Below, piece by piece: positions 30,732 to 39,226 of a DNA stretch of 39,227 nucleotides (its first letter is position 1; each line of letters begins with the position of its first letter). This stretch comes from FEN-680 sp036845225 (GTDB taxonomy: Bacteria > Actinomycetota > Geothermincolia > Fen-727 > Anoxymicrobiaceae). Made by a program: the position numbers and the translations under genes. The notes beneath the pieces were generated by a model, which saw nothing but the letters and a program-made list of their open reading frames with translations, did no database searches and had not been told where the DNA came from. Location: contig DAIUEJ010000026.1 in assembly GCA_036845225.1 (NCBI GenBank), forward strand, positions 1 to 39,227, in the 5' to 3' direction.

Positions 30732-32856
30732 CCCTATCCCCTCCCGTGAGCGAAGTCCTGTTGCGTTCTTTGAGCTCTCCGAGCTTGCCCTTGTTCCAGG
30801 TGGACACCTTCGAGTAGTAGCCGACTATCCTCGTGATCCCGTAGGTGTCCTCGGAGCCGCACAGCGGGCACTCCTGCGAGAGCCCCCGGCTCGTGCGGGC
30901 GCAGGAGTTGCAGACCGTGAACTCCGGGCTGAACGCGACCTGGGCCGCGTTGGTATCGGCGAATATCTTCTCGACGAACTTGCGTATTGATGCAGCCGGC
31001 GGTTGGTGCTCGCCGAGCCAGACATGGATTATGGCGCCCGCCTTGATGAGCGGATGGAAGAGGCTCTGGCTCTTGACGCGCTCGACGTAGTCGATCGGCG
31101 CGTCGGTCGCCAGGTGGACGCTGTTGGTGTAGTAGTACTGGTCGCTTTCGACGTCACCCTTGAGGACGTCCCGCGTCTGGTTCGGGTAGTACTTCATGTC
31201 CAGCTTGGCGAGGCGGTAGCCGCTGGACTCCGCGGGAGACTCTTCGAGCACGATGTTGATGCCGTACTTTTCGGATAGCCTCTCGCACACCAGGCTCATG
31301 TGTGCCACCACCGTGAGCCCGAACCGCAGCGCGCCCTGCGACTCGTGGAGCTGCTCGCCCTTGTGGTACTGGACCATCTCGTTCAGCCCCAGGAGCCCCG
31401 CGAGGTAAGTCAGGCGGTCTATGCGCAGGTACGGCTCGCCGTCGTGCTCCATGCAGAGCAGCGATACCGGGCCGTCTTTGCCGAGTTCCATGAGGCTCGA
31501 GATGAACTTCTTCTTCTGGACGTGTGCCCTCGCCACCAGCTCGAGCGCCGTCTCCAGCTCGCTGAAGAGCATCTCGTCGGAGCCCTGCGCGCGGTATGCG
31601 ATCCTGGGCAGGTTGATGGTTATGTTCTGCAGGGCGCTGAACCTCATCTTCTCGGGTGTCATGGCCAGGGCCAGGTCCTCCTCCTCAAGCTTGAGCTTCA
31701 GCCTGCAGCACTGGCTGATGGTGATGTCGTCGCCGCGGTCGAAGACGAAGTAGGTTATGCCCTGCTTGCTGGCCACGTCGCAGGCGAGCTCGAGGAACTC
31801 CTCCCACCCCTCGGTGCGGAAGAAGTCATCGTTGATGTGCAGCAGCGGCTTCGGGAACACGAAGGTCTTCCCCATGGCGTCGCCCTCGCGGTAGACCTCG
31901 AAGAGCGCCTTCAGGAACAGTTGCGCCTCTTTCTCGTATTCGGCGTACGTCTTGCCGGTGGGCTCGCCGCCCGGTCCGATGGCCGGGGCGTCTCTGAGGT
32001 GCTTAGGCACGTTCCAGTAGAGGTTGAAGTCGGTGAAGACCACCTGGCTTCCGCGCGCGCCGGCAAGCTGGTTGAACTCGAAGATGAGCATCTGCGCGAG
32101 CTGCTGGATCCGCTCGTATGAGAGGCCGACCAGCAGAGGGGCGAAGAAGACGTTTACCGCCTCCCATCCGATGGCGCCCGCGTAGTAGGACTGGAGCGTG
32201 GAGGCCATCTTCACCATGTGGCCGATCAGGACGTCGGGGTGCTTTGCGGGGCTCGACGTGCTTGTGATGTTCGGGAGCTGCAGGCCGAACCTCTTGACGT
32301 ACTCGAGGCTGTGGCCGCCGCAGTAGGGCCTGATGATGAAGCCCAGGTCGTGAAGGTGGATTGCCCCCTCGTAGTGCGCCCGGGCGATGTCCTCAGAGAA
32401 CACCCGCTGGAGCGCGTACTGCTTGAGGACGGTCTCGGCGATCGTCAGGTTGATGGACTCGGGGTTGTGCGTGGTGTTGGAGTTCTCTTTGTTGGCCTGC
32501 GTGATGATGTTCTCGACGTCGAACATCGGAAGGCCCAGCTTGGTGTGGCGCTCGAGCATGTGGGAGAGCCCGCGCTCCATGAGCTGGAGGTCGACCAGCT
32601 CGCGTATGAGGCTGGTCGTGACCCTGGTCTGCCCCGAGGCGACGAGCGTCTTCTCCACCTCGTCGGCGATCTCGGCCGCAAGGCTCGGGGAAGCTTGGGC
32701 TTCGAGGATTATCGAATCCACGATCCTCTGCTTGTCCCAGAGGTTTATCTCCTCCGCTGATACGGTGCTTACCTGCAACGCGATATCGGTTGTATCGGCG
32801 GCGGCACTGTACGAGAACTCCCCGCCGTTGTTGAGGACCTGAATCCGAGGTGTCAC
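30679..32856 (-). CDS. nrdD: Anaerobic ribonucleoside-triphosphate reductase (class III)
   Basis: Oxygen-sensitive glycyl-radical enzyme that makes deoxyribonucleotides. An N-terminal ATP-cone-like region (to about residue 100) binds regulatory nucleotides. The catalytic barrel contains ENSNTTHNPE, IHLHDLGFIIRPYCGG and the ISQCCRLKL cysteines. The C-terminus has a four-cysteine zinc site (CNSC and CPLC) and RIVGYYSKVSTWNKGK, the glycyl-radical loop. 725 aa is typical. About 25 residues follow the usual end, encoded in the overlap with the glutaredoxin gene. Start GTG 32856 follows AAAGGAG. The activase NrdG is not in this window. Confidence 0.95.
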   Translation of the reverse strand: MTPRIQVLNNGGEFSYSAAADTTDIALQVSTVSAEEINLWDKQRIVDSIILEAQASPSLAAEIADEVEKTLVASGQTRVTTSLIRELVDLQLMERGLSHMLERHTKLGLPMFDVENIITQANKENSNTTHNPESINLTIAETVLKQYALQRVFSEDIARAHYEGAIHLHDLGFIIRPYCGGHSLEYVKRFGLQLPNITSTSSPAKHPDVLIGHMVKMASTLQSYYAGAIGWEAVNVFFAPLLVGLSYERIQQLAQMLIFEFNQLAGARGSQVVFTDFNLYWNVPKHLRDAPAIGPGGEPTGKTYAEYEKEAQLFLKALFEVYREGDAMGKTFVFPKPLLHINDDFFRTEGWEEFLELACDVASKQGITYFVFDRGDDITISQCCRLKLKLEEEDLALAMTPEKMRFSALQNITINLPRIAYRAQGSDEMLFSELETALELVARAHVQKKKFISSLMELGKDGPVSLLCMEHDGEPYLRIDRLTYLAGLLGLNEMVQYHKGEQLHESQGALRFGLTVVAHMSLVCERLSEKYGINIVLEESPAESSGYRLAKLDMKYYPNQTRDVLKGDVESDQYYYTNSVHLATDAPIDYVERVKSQSLFHPLIKAGAIIHVWLGEHQPPAASIRKFVEKIFADTNAAQVAFSPEFTVCNSCARTSRGLSQECPLCGSEDTYGITRIVGYYSKVSTWNKGKLGELKERNRTSLTGGDRDVVKGIRERKLSELSGG

Positions 32857-32895
32857 TTCCCGCTCCTTTCAATCTCCCACTCGTAGCTGGAACCC

Positions 32896-33369
32896 TCAGG
32901 CCGAGCGGTCCTCGACCTGATCAGGCATGAGCTCGCCAAGCTCTTTCTGGAACTCGCTCACGTCTCCGAACCGCTTGTAGACCGACGCGAACCTCAAGTA
33001 GGCGATCTCGTCGATACGCCGGAGGCGCTCCATGACCATGTCCCCGATCTCGGAGGCGGCCACCTCCTTGTCCTGGCGCCGTTTCAGCTCATCCTCTATC
33101 TCGTCGATGCTGCCCTCGATCACCGCGGGCGGCACGTTCCTCTTGCTGAGGGCTTTGTAGAAACCGTTGGCTATCTTCTGCCGGTCGTATACCTCGTGAG
33201 AGCCGTCCCTCTTGAGCACGACCACGTCCACTTTCTCTCGCCTCTCGAAGGTCGTGAACCTCGAGCCGCAGGCCGGGCAGGACCGGCGCCGCCTGATCGA
33301 GGCCCCACTGTCGACAGCCCGCGAATCTATGACCTTCGTCTTCTCGTTCTCACAGTACGGACATTTCAT
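32896..33369 (-). CDS. nrdR: Transcriptional repressor NrdR
   Basis: 157-aa repressor of ribonucleotide reductase genes. It has an N-terminal zinc ribbon (CPYC and CPACGSRF), with DSRAVDSGASIRRRRSC characteristic of NrdR, followed by an ATP-cone (VDVVVLKRDGSHEVYDRQKI to about residue 140) that senses ATP or dATP. nrdD starts 39 nt downstream in the same direction, so repressor and target are co-transcribed. Its promoter has two candidate NrdR boxes. Confidence 0.97.
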   Translation of the reverse strand: MKCPYCENEKTKVIDSRAVDSGASIRRRRSCPACGSRFTTFERREKVDVVVLKRDGSHEVYDRQKIANGFYKALSKRNVPPAVIEGSIDEIEDELKRRQDKEVAASEIGDMVMERLRRIDEIAYLRFASVYKRFGDVSEFQKELGELMPDQVEDRSA

Positions 33370-33450
33370 CTCTCTAAACCAATCATTCCCGCTTCACCCG
33401 GCGTACCTGTCTGGCTGATCTTTCCTGGTGAAAACACCCCCGGGCCGCCG

Positions 33451-33466
33451 AGCCCATATCTAGTGC
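33451..33466 (-). promoter_or_regulatory. NrdR box 2 (downstream)
   Basis: On the minus strand GCACTAGATATGGGCT, about 11 of 16 matches to the NrdR-box pattern ACACTATATATTGTGT as I know it. It lies just downstream of the expected transcription start. Confidence 0.6.
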
Positions 33467-33474
33467 TGGAGGCG

Positions 33475-33503
33475 ATTCTCGCCCACAAGATAGGGTGTGT
33501 CAA
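33475..33503 (-). promoter_or_regulatory. Promoter of nrdR-nrdD
   Basis: On the minus strand: consensus TTGACA (33498-33503), 17-nt spacer, GAGAAT (33475-33480). The spacer is covered by NrdR box 1, so repressor binding would block polymerase. Confidence 0.6.
33483..33498 (-). promoter_or_regulatory. NrdR box 1 (between -35 and -10)
   Basis: On the minus strand ACACCCTATCTTGTGG, about 12 of 16 matches to the NrdR-box pattern. Its start is exactly 32 bp from that of box 2, three helical turns, the spacing known for paired NrdR boxes. Confidence 0.68.
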
Positions 33504-33799
33504 TAAGGTTTTTCAAAATAAATTCTCTCTTGGAGGGGTACAGGGTTTGCCGCCGTCATGAAGCTTGATTTAAGGTTTAATCCGTTGTCGAAGCTTCTAG
33601 AAACAGCGCTCGAACTCTACCTTAGCCCACCGTTGGACGGATGTGCGCGTCCCGTATTCCTGAACCTGGACTTCAGTGCTCAGCATGTCTCGGGCTCCAT
33701 GCGGAGCAAGCCCGGGCGCCAGGACTTGAGCCATGATACAGCAAAAGTTTTTTCTCAGTCTAAACTCGAGGTCCAAAAAGAATTGGCAGGAAATGGGAC
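33504..33799. other. Intergenic region between hflX and nrdR
   Basis: About 300 nt, AT-richer than the flanks. A plus-strand frame (ATG 33558 to 33824) exists, but its codon use is unlike the neighbours and it runs into the 3' end of hflX. GAAGCTT occurs twice (33562 and 33590 areas). A GCTCC-gcat-GGAGC hairpin lies near 33700. No terminator with a T-run is evident after hflX. Confidence 0.4.
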
Positions 33800-35083
33800 T
33801 CAGAGGTCGTCGCGCGGCAGGTAGCGCGCGTACTCCGGCAGGCGGTCGCGGGGAAAGCGCACCCGGACTATGAACTCATCACCGGAGAGCTCGCGGCTCA
33901 AGACCGTCCCTTCACGGTACAGGCGGGCCATCACATCGCTCTTTGAGGCGGGGACCACCAGGGTCACACTGCTAGTCTCGGAGAGACGGCCGGCCATCGC
34001 CTTGAGCAGCGATTCCACCCCCTCCCCCGTGAGAGCCGATATCGGGATGGCGTCAGGTTGCCTGTCCTCCATGAGGCTGCGCGAGGCAGGCACGACGGCG
34101 TCGATCTTGTTGAAGATGGTGACCATGGGGATCTCGAGCGCGCCCAGGTCAGAGAGGACTTCCTCTACCGCCTGGCGGCGCTCTTCCATCACGTCTTCGC
34201 GCGTCGCGTCGACGACGTGCACCAGCAGGTCCGCGTCGAGCACCACTTCAAGCGTTGAGCGGAAGGCCGCGACCAGCTCGTGCGGCAGGTTTCTGATGAA
34301 GCCGACGGTGTCGGAGATGACGACGCTCAACCCGTCCGGGAGCTCGAGCCTGCGCGTCGTCGAATCGAGGGTGCTGAACAACTGGTCCTCCACGGCCACG
34401 CCGGCCCCGGTCAGGCGATTGAGGAGCGATGACTTGCCGCTGTTGGTGTAGCCCACCAGCGAGACCGAGGGCAGGCCCGCTCGGGTGCGCCTCTTCCGTT
34501 GTGTCCGGCGCACGACCTCCATCCCCTCGAGGTCCTTCTCCAGGCGGCGCATCCTGCTCCTGATACGCCGGCGGTCGACTTCCAGCTTGGTCTCTCCCGG
34601 GCCGCGCCTGGTCCCGATGCCGCCCGCCATCCGCGAGAGCTCGAGCCCCTTGCCGCGGATCCTGGGGAGGAGGTACGAGAGCTGCGCCAGCTCGACCTGC
34701 GTCCTCCCCTCGGCGGTATGGGCGTGCTGGGCGAAGATGTCGAGGATCAGGGCCTTCCTGTCAATGACGCGGGCGCCGAGGATCGACGCGAGGCGGTCCT
34801 GCTGGCCCACCGAGAGCTCGTTGTCGAAGATGACAAGGTCCGCGCCCGCCGAATCGACAACGTGCCCGACCTCCTCTGCCTTGCCCCGGCCCAAGAGGGT
34901 CGCGGGGTCGTAGGAGTTGCGCCTCTGTGTCAGCGTCCCGACTACGGCTCCGCCCGCGGTCCCGGTCAGGGCTTCAAGCTCGGAGAGTGACTCAGCGGCA
35001 ACCTCGTCGCGCACGGAGGGAAGTTGAACGGAGACCAGCACAGCTTTCTCCGGCCCCGTGGGATCGTCGTGTCCTTCAGCCAA
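33800..35083 (-). CDS. hflX: GTPase HflX
   Basis: 427-aa ribosome-associated GTPase that splits stalled or inactive ribosomes. The N-terminal HflX domain (about 15-180) has SYDPATLLGRGKAEEV and GGIGTRRGPGETKLE. The G domain shows G1 GYTNSGKSS, G3 DTVGFI with RNLPHELVAAF, and G4 NKID. The C-terminal part ends DRLPEYARYLPRDDL. It starts at TTG 35083, overlapping the dapL stop by 8 nt, so it is in the same transcript as miaA, dapF and dapL. The miaA-hflX linkage is widespread in bacteria. Confidence 0.95.
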   Translation of the reverse strand: MAEGHDDPTGPEKAVLVSVQLPSVRDEVAAESLSELEALTGTAGGAVVGTLTQRRNSYDPATLLGRGKAEEVGHVVDSAGADLVIFDNELSVGQQDRLASILGARVIDRKALILDIFAQHAHTAEGRTQVELAQLSYLLPRIRGKGLELSRMAGGIGTRRGPGETKLEVDRRRIRSRMRRLEKDLEGMEVVRRTQRKRRTRAGLPSVSLVGYTNSGKSSLLNRLTGAGVAVEDQLFSTLDSTTRRLELPDGLSVVISDTVGFIRNLPHELVAAFRSTLEVVLDADLLVHVVDATREDVMEERRQAVEEVLSDLGALEIPMVTIFNKIDAVVPASRSLMEDRQPDAIPISALTGEGVESLLKAMAGRLSETSSVTLVVPASKSDVMARLYREGTVLSRELSGDEFIVRVRFPRDRLPEYARYLPRDDL

Positions 35084-36242
35084 CCTTGAAGACTTCCTTC
35101 AGGCGGCGAACAGCTTCGCCGATGCGGCCGTCGGGCACCGTGAGCGAGAGCCTGACGAACCCCTCCCCCGAGGGCCCGTAAGCGTTGCCGGGGGTGAAGA
35201 AGACGCCCGCCTCGTCGAGGACGTGTGTCGAGAAACCGACCGAGTCGAAGCCCTCAGGCACCGGTAGCCAGAGATAGATGCTGCCCCTGGGAGGCGCGAC
35301 TTCCCAGCCGAGCGACGCGAGCTCGTTCACCAGCAGGTCCCGCCTCTCTTTATATAGATGGGCCATCCTCTCCGCGGCAGCAGAGCAGTTCTCCAGCGCC
35401 TCGACGCCGGCGAACTGGATGGGGTTGAATATCCCGGAGTCGATGTTGGTCTTGATGGTCCCCAGGGCTTTGATCACCGCTGCGTTCCCGCAGGCGAACC
35501 CCACGCGCCAGCCTGTCATGTTGAAGGTCTTGGAGAGCGAGTGGAACTCGATGCCCACCTCCATGGCGCCCGGCGCCTCGAACAGGCTGGGCGCGACGAA
35601 CCCGTCGTAAGTTATCTCGGAGTAGGCGTTGTCGTGTGCGAGGATCAGGCCGTTGGAACGGCAGAACTCGACCGCGTGCTCGAAGAAATCCAGCTCCGCC
35701 ACGGCCCCGGTGGGGTTGTTCGGGTAGTTTATCCAGAGTATGCGCGCGCGCTCGAGTACTTCCCGCGGCACGCTATCGAGGTCAGGCAAAAATCTGTTGC
35801 CGGGCAGCAGGGGCAGGTAGTGGGACTCCGCCCCCGCCAGAAGCGTGCCCATTGCATACACGGGGTAGGAGGGCTCGGGCACCAGCGCGACGTCGCCGGG
35901 GTCGAGAGCGGCGAGCGCCATGTGGGCGATCCCTTCCTTCGAGCCTATAAGAGGGAGTATCTCGGTGCCGGCGTCGCAGGTGATGCCGAACCTCCGGCCC
36001 AGCCAGGCGGAGGCCGCCTCGCGGAAATCGTCGAGGCCGAAGTATGAAGGGTACTGGTGGTTCTCGGGCCTGCGCGCCTCGACGCACGCCCGGTCCACTA
36101 CGGACTCCGGCGTTGGCATGTCCGGGTCACCGATGCCGAAGCTGATGACGTCCACGCCCTGTGCCTTCTTCTCGGCGATCTTGCGGTCCACCTCCGCGAA
36201 GAGGTACGGCGGGACCTTGTCCAGGCGCTCGGAGAACTCCAT
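35076..36242 (-). CDS. dapL: LL-diaminopimelate aminotransferase
   Basis: 388-aa PLP-dependent class I/II aminotransferase. It opens LDKVPPYLFAEVDRK and VISFGIGDPDMPTP, the signature of DapL, with PLP residues in NYPNNPTGA, HDNAYSEITYDG and SLSKTFNMTGWRVGF (Schiff-base Lys). DapL converts tetrahydrodipicolinate straight to LL-diaminopimelate, bypassing the succinylase or acetylase routes. The preceding gene dapF takes LL-DAP to meso-DAP; the genes overlap by one base (TGATG), which strongly supports the assignment over a generic aspartate aminotransferase. ATG 36242 has GGTGG ahead of it. Confidence 0.88.
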   Translation of the reverse strand: MEFSERLDKVPPYLFAEVDRKIAEKKAQGVDVISFGIGDPDMPTPESVVDRACVEARRPENHQYPSYFGLDDFREAASAWLGRRFGITCDAGTEILPLIGSKEGIAHMALAALDPGDVALVPEPSYPVYAMGTLLAGAESHYLPLLPGNRFLPDLDSVPREVLERARILWINYPNNPTGAVAELDFFEHAVEFCRSNGLILAHDNAYSEITYDGFVAPSLFEAPGAMEVGIEFHSLSKTFNMTGWRVGFACGNAAVIKALGTIKTNIDSGIFNPIQFAGVEALENCSAAAERMAHLYKERRDLLVNELASLGWEVAPPRGSIYLWLPVPEGFDSVGFSTHVLDEAGVFFTPGNAYGPSGEGFVRLSLTVPDGRIGEAVRRLKEVFKVG

Positions 36243-37060
36243 CAATCCACCGTCTTTCCATCGAACACGCGCCGGGCCGGTCCCGTGAGGACCACCCCGT
36301 CGTCGCACCACTCGACCTCGAGCACTCCACCGGGCAGAGAGACCGACGCTCGCCTGGAGGCCAGGCCGTTGAGTCTGGCGGCGACGAGCGCTGCGCAGGC
36401 ACCCGTACCGCAGGCCATGGTCTCGCCAACGCCACGCTCCCAGACCCTCACTAGAAGAGCGCCGGCGTCCACCACTTTCACAAACTCGACGTTCGTCCGC
36501 TCCGGGAAGACATCGAGCCTCTCTATGGACGGCCCTGCGTCTTCGATGGAGACGGCCCTGGCGTCCTCGACGAAGATCACGCAGTGGGGGTTGCCCATCG
36601 AAACGCAGGACGCCTTGAGAGTCGTGCCATCGGGCAGCGGCAGTTCAACGCCTATCGTCTGGGCATCGGGATCGCCTTGCATCGGGATGGACCCGCGCGT
36701 CCAGGAGGGCTTCCCCATCTCTGCGGAAAAGAGCGCCCCGACTCTTCTCACCAGGCGGACCCCCGCCTCCGTATCGACCGTTATCTCGTCCTTGTCGAGG
36801 ACTCCCCTGTCGAGCGCGAAGAGGAACAGTGCCCTGAGCCCGTTGCCGCACATCTGTGCCTCGGAACCGTCGGCGTTGAATATGCGCATGCGGATGTCGC
36901 TGGAGTCGGAGGGAAGCATCTCGATGACGCCGTCGGCGCCGACGCCGGTGCGCCTGCAACAGAGAGCGCGCACCTCATCCGGGGACGGTTCCGCCTCTCC
37001 GTACATGCGGTCGAGCATTATGAAATCGTTGGCGGTAGCTTCGTACTTGAAAAAATCCAT
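36242..37060 (-). CDS. dapF: Diaminopimelate epimerase
   Basis: 272-aa cofactor-independent epimerase that turns LL-diaminopimelate into meso-diaminopimelate for lysine and peptidoglycan. Both catalytic cysteines are in their motifs: NADGSEAQMCGNGLRA and ETMACGTGACA. GVGADGVI and MGNPHCVIF are also conserved. ATG 37060 lies 6 nt after the miaA stop, and the end overlaps dapL by one base. Confidence 0.96.
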   Translation of the reverse strand: MDFFKYEATANDFIMLDRMYGEAEPSPDEVRALCCRRTGVGADGVIEMLPSDSSDIRMRIFNADGSEAQMCGNGLRALFLFALDRGVLDKDEITVDTEAGVRLVRRVGALFSAEMGKPSWTRGSIPMQGDPDAQTIGVELPLPDGTTLKASCVSMGNPHCVIFVEDARAVSIEDAGPSIERLDVFPERTNVEFVKVVDAGALLVRVWERGVGETMACGTGACAALVAARLNGLASRRASVSLPGGVLEVEWCDDGVVLTGPARRVFDGKTVD

Positions 37061-37066
37061 CGCGGT

Positions 37067-38065
37067 TCAATTCTCTAGATTCTCCGCGACATATTCAAGT
37101 ATCGCCTTCGCGGCTTCGCCGAGCGCGCCTGCGACCTGCTCGGGGCTGTCGTCGAGGCCGGCGCCCACCTCGAACCACTTGACCCTGGGGTCTGACTTGA
37201 ACCAGGTCATCTGCCGCTTGGAAAAGTTGCGGGTCCGCCTCTTGATATCTTCGACCGCCACCTCGAGCGCCTTCTCACCGTCCAGGTACTCGAGGAGCTG
37301 GCGGTACCCGAGCGCCTCCCCGGCTGTCGTGCCGCGCTTGAGGCCTGCCGCCTTGAGCGACTTCACCTCGCCCTCGAGCCCGCGCGCCAGCATATCGTCT
37401 ACCCTCTCGTCGATGAGCCTGTAGAGGAGCGGCCGGTGCATCTCGAGTCCTGCCATCGTCAGCTCGTAGGGCGACTCGTAGTCCGCCCAGGCATGCTGGC
37501 GCTCGGACATAAGGCGGTCGCCCCGGCGGGCGACCTCCACGGCGCGCAGCACCCGTCGGCGGTTCTGTGGCGGTATCTCGCGGGCCGCAGCGGGGTCGAG
37601 GTCCTGGAGGAGGTCGTGCAGCTCGAGGTCGTCCATCGCCTCGAACTCCTCCTCCACCTCCACGCGCCACTGGTCGGTACCACCCAGGTTGGCGAAGTCG
37701 AGGTCGTCCACGACGGCGCGGAGGTAGAGACCCGAACCCCCGACCAGGAGAGGCACCTTTCCTGCAGCGACTATCGAGAACACCGCGTCGTCCGCAAGCT
37801 CCTTGAAACGAGCCACCGAGAAGTTCTCATCCGGCCGGGCGATGTCGAGCATGTGGAACGGGACCCCCGCCTGCTCATCAAGAGACGGTTTGCCGGTGCC
37901 GATATCCATGCCGCGATAGACCTGCATGGCGTCAGCCGAGACTATCTCCGCGCTGAGGCCGGGCGCGATGCGCACGGCGACGGCAGTCTTGCCGACCGCC
38001 GTCGGGCCCACGATGCAGACCATCTTCGTGCCGGGCTCGGGCTTTGCCAGGATGCGCCCTTCCAT
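37067..38065 (-). CDS. miaA: tRNA dimethylallyltransferase
   Basis: 332-aa enzyme that adds a dimethylallyl group to A37 of tRNAs, giving i6A, the substrate of MiaB encoded at 3436-4785. Motifs: P-loop GPTAVGKT (19-26), SADAMQVYRGMDIGTGKP, LVGGSGLYLRA and PPQNRRRVLRAVEV. The final KRQMTWFKSDPRVKWF is the family C-terminal signature. ATG 38065 is preceded by GGAGG, which overlaps the AMMECR1 gene stop. Confidence 0.96.
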   Translation of the reverse strand: MEGRILAKPEPGTKMVCIVGPTAVGKTAVAVRIAPGLSAEIVSADAMQVYRGMDIGTGKPSLDEQAGVPFHMLDIARPDENFSVARFKELADDAVFSIVAAGKVPLLVGGSGLYLRAVVDDLDFANLGGTDQWRVEVEEEFEAMDDLELHDLLQDLDPAAAREIPPQNRRRVLRAVEVARRGDRLMSERQHAWADYESPYELTMAGLEMHRPLLYRLIDERVDDMLARGLEGEVKSLKAAGLKRGTTAGEALGYRQLLEYLDGEKALEVAVEDIKRRTRNFSKRQMTWFKSDPRVKWFEVGAGLDDSPEQVAGALGEAAKAILEYVAENLEN

Positions 38066-38077
38066 GTCATGCCTCCA

Positions 38078-38605
38078 TCACTCGTGCCGCGTTACCTTGA
38101 AGCGCTGGAGCGCGACAGGCTCACCCGGGCTGATGCCGGCTTTCATAGACGCGATCCTGACCTGCTCTTCGGCCGTGTCGACCCCCTCGAGGTCAGGGAG
38201 CAGTAGACCCGCCCTGCGCCCGGAGCGGACAATCACCCCGTATACCTTCGGGTCGAGGTAGCTCATGTCTTCGATGTCTTCGGCTTCCCCCAGGACGTCG
38301 ACGGAGTACGAGATCTTGTCGAGCTCGTCAGGCCCGACCGGAGAGAACCTGAAGTCCGAGGTGGCGCTCGAGATGGCGTTGGCCGTTATCTCCTCGGCCA
38401 CGTTGCCGGAAGCAGGCTGTATCGTCCCGATGCAACCCCGCAGGTCGCCCTCTTTCTTGAGGCACACGAAGACACCGGCTCTCTTGCCCTTCAACTCTTC
38501 GGGGGCATCGCAGACGTCCGGAACACCCTCGCCCCTTATGTAAGACTCGACGACCTTGCGGGCGAGCTTCGCGTGCTCTGTCTCCGGCTCTTTGAAAGCG
38601 CTCAC
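38078..38605 (-). CDS. AMMECR1-domain protein (AmmeMemoRadiSam protein A)
   Basis: 175-aa protein with the AMMECR1 signature LRGCIGTIQPASG (near residue 55-67), preceded by AGVFVCLKKEGD and followed by EEITANAISSATSDFRFSPV. Its function is unproven. In many bacteria and archaea it is encoded with a MEMO-like protein and a radical SAM enzyme, a set named AmmeMemoRadiSam. Here the MEMO-like gene lies directly upstream (15-nt gap). GTG 38605 is preceded by AGAGGAG. It belongs to the transcript leading into miaA, dapF and dapL. Confidence 0.9.
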   Translation of the reverse strand: MSAFKEPETEHAKLARKVVESYIRGEGVPDVCDAPEELKGKRAGVFVCLKKEGDLRGCIGTIQPASGNVAEEITANAISSATSDFRFSPVGPDELDKISYSVDVLGEAEDIEDMSYLDPKVYGVIVRSGRRAGLLLPDLEGVDTAEEQVRIASMKAGISPGEPVALQRFKVTRHE

Positions 38606-38620
38606 ACACGCTCCTCTCTT

Positions 38621-39226
38621 CTACCCGGGAAGCGGTTCGGCGGGCACCACCCGGGCGACCATGTAGCCCACGCCGAAAGGCCCCTCATAAGACAGCACCT
38701 CGCTGGTGCGCTGATATCCGTCCACGGTGCCGGCCATGGCGATTATCGACCGCAGGCCGCACTCCCCGGCCTCCTCGATCAGTCCCATGTCGAGATCGAA
38801 CAGCATCGAGAACTCACCACTCGATACAATGCTCACGACCTGCCTGTCGAATTCGGCGGCCCTGGGGCTATATCCTGCGGGCGCCCCGGGGATGAGCCTG
38901 TGCGACATGTCACCGGACGCGATGAAGACGGCCTTCCGCCCGCTGGACTCGATCGCCTCGCGGATCGCGATCCCGAACTCGTAGTGGGTCTTGAAATCCA
39001 GGAGCGACATGGACAGGCATACCAGCGGGTAGGCGCGCCTGGCCAGGAAATATAGCGGGACCAGGATGCCGTGGTCGAGGTCGCTGGCCCCGCGCATCTG
39101 GGTCCCCGAGCCCCCCACCGCCTCGCAGGGCACCCCCCGCGCCATCGCCTTCTCGACAACCGCCGCGGCCAGCCCGAGGTCGGGAGTCGTGTCGATCCGG
39201 ACGTGCGGCGCCCCGAACATCGAAAA
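38621..39226 (-). CDS. MEMO-like protein, partial (AmmeMemoRadiSam protein B)
   Basis: C-terminal ~200 residues of a MEMO1 / class III extradiol dioxygenase-fold protein. The frame remains open to the window edge (Phe-Ser before the first Met), so the N-terminus lies beyond it. Conserved segments: DHGILVPLYFL with a metal-ligand-type His, ESSGRKAVFIASGDMSHRL with the second His, and a late GVGYMVA. In the human homologue equivalent residues bind iron. It stands immediately before the AMMECR1 gene in the same direction. A radical SAM partner, if present, would be outside the window. Confidence 0.87.
   Translation of the reverse strand, partial: FSMFGAPHVRIDTTPDLGLAAAVVEKAMARGVPCEAVGGSGTQMRGASDLDHGILVPLYFLARRAYPLVCLSMSLLDFKTHYEFGIAIREAIESSGRKAVFIASGDMSHRLIPGAPAGYSPRAAEFDRQVVSIVSSGEFSMLFDLDMGLIEEAGECGLRSIIAMAGTVDGYQRTSEVLSYEGPFGVGYMVARVVPAEPLPG

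Noticed and set aside
33558..33824. Plus-strand 88-codon frame between hflX and nrdR
   Set aside because: Codon use differs from neighbouring genes, there is no well-placed ribosome site, and it overlaps the 3' end of hflX. Kept as non-coding.
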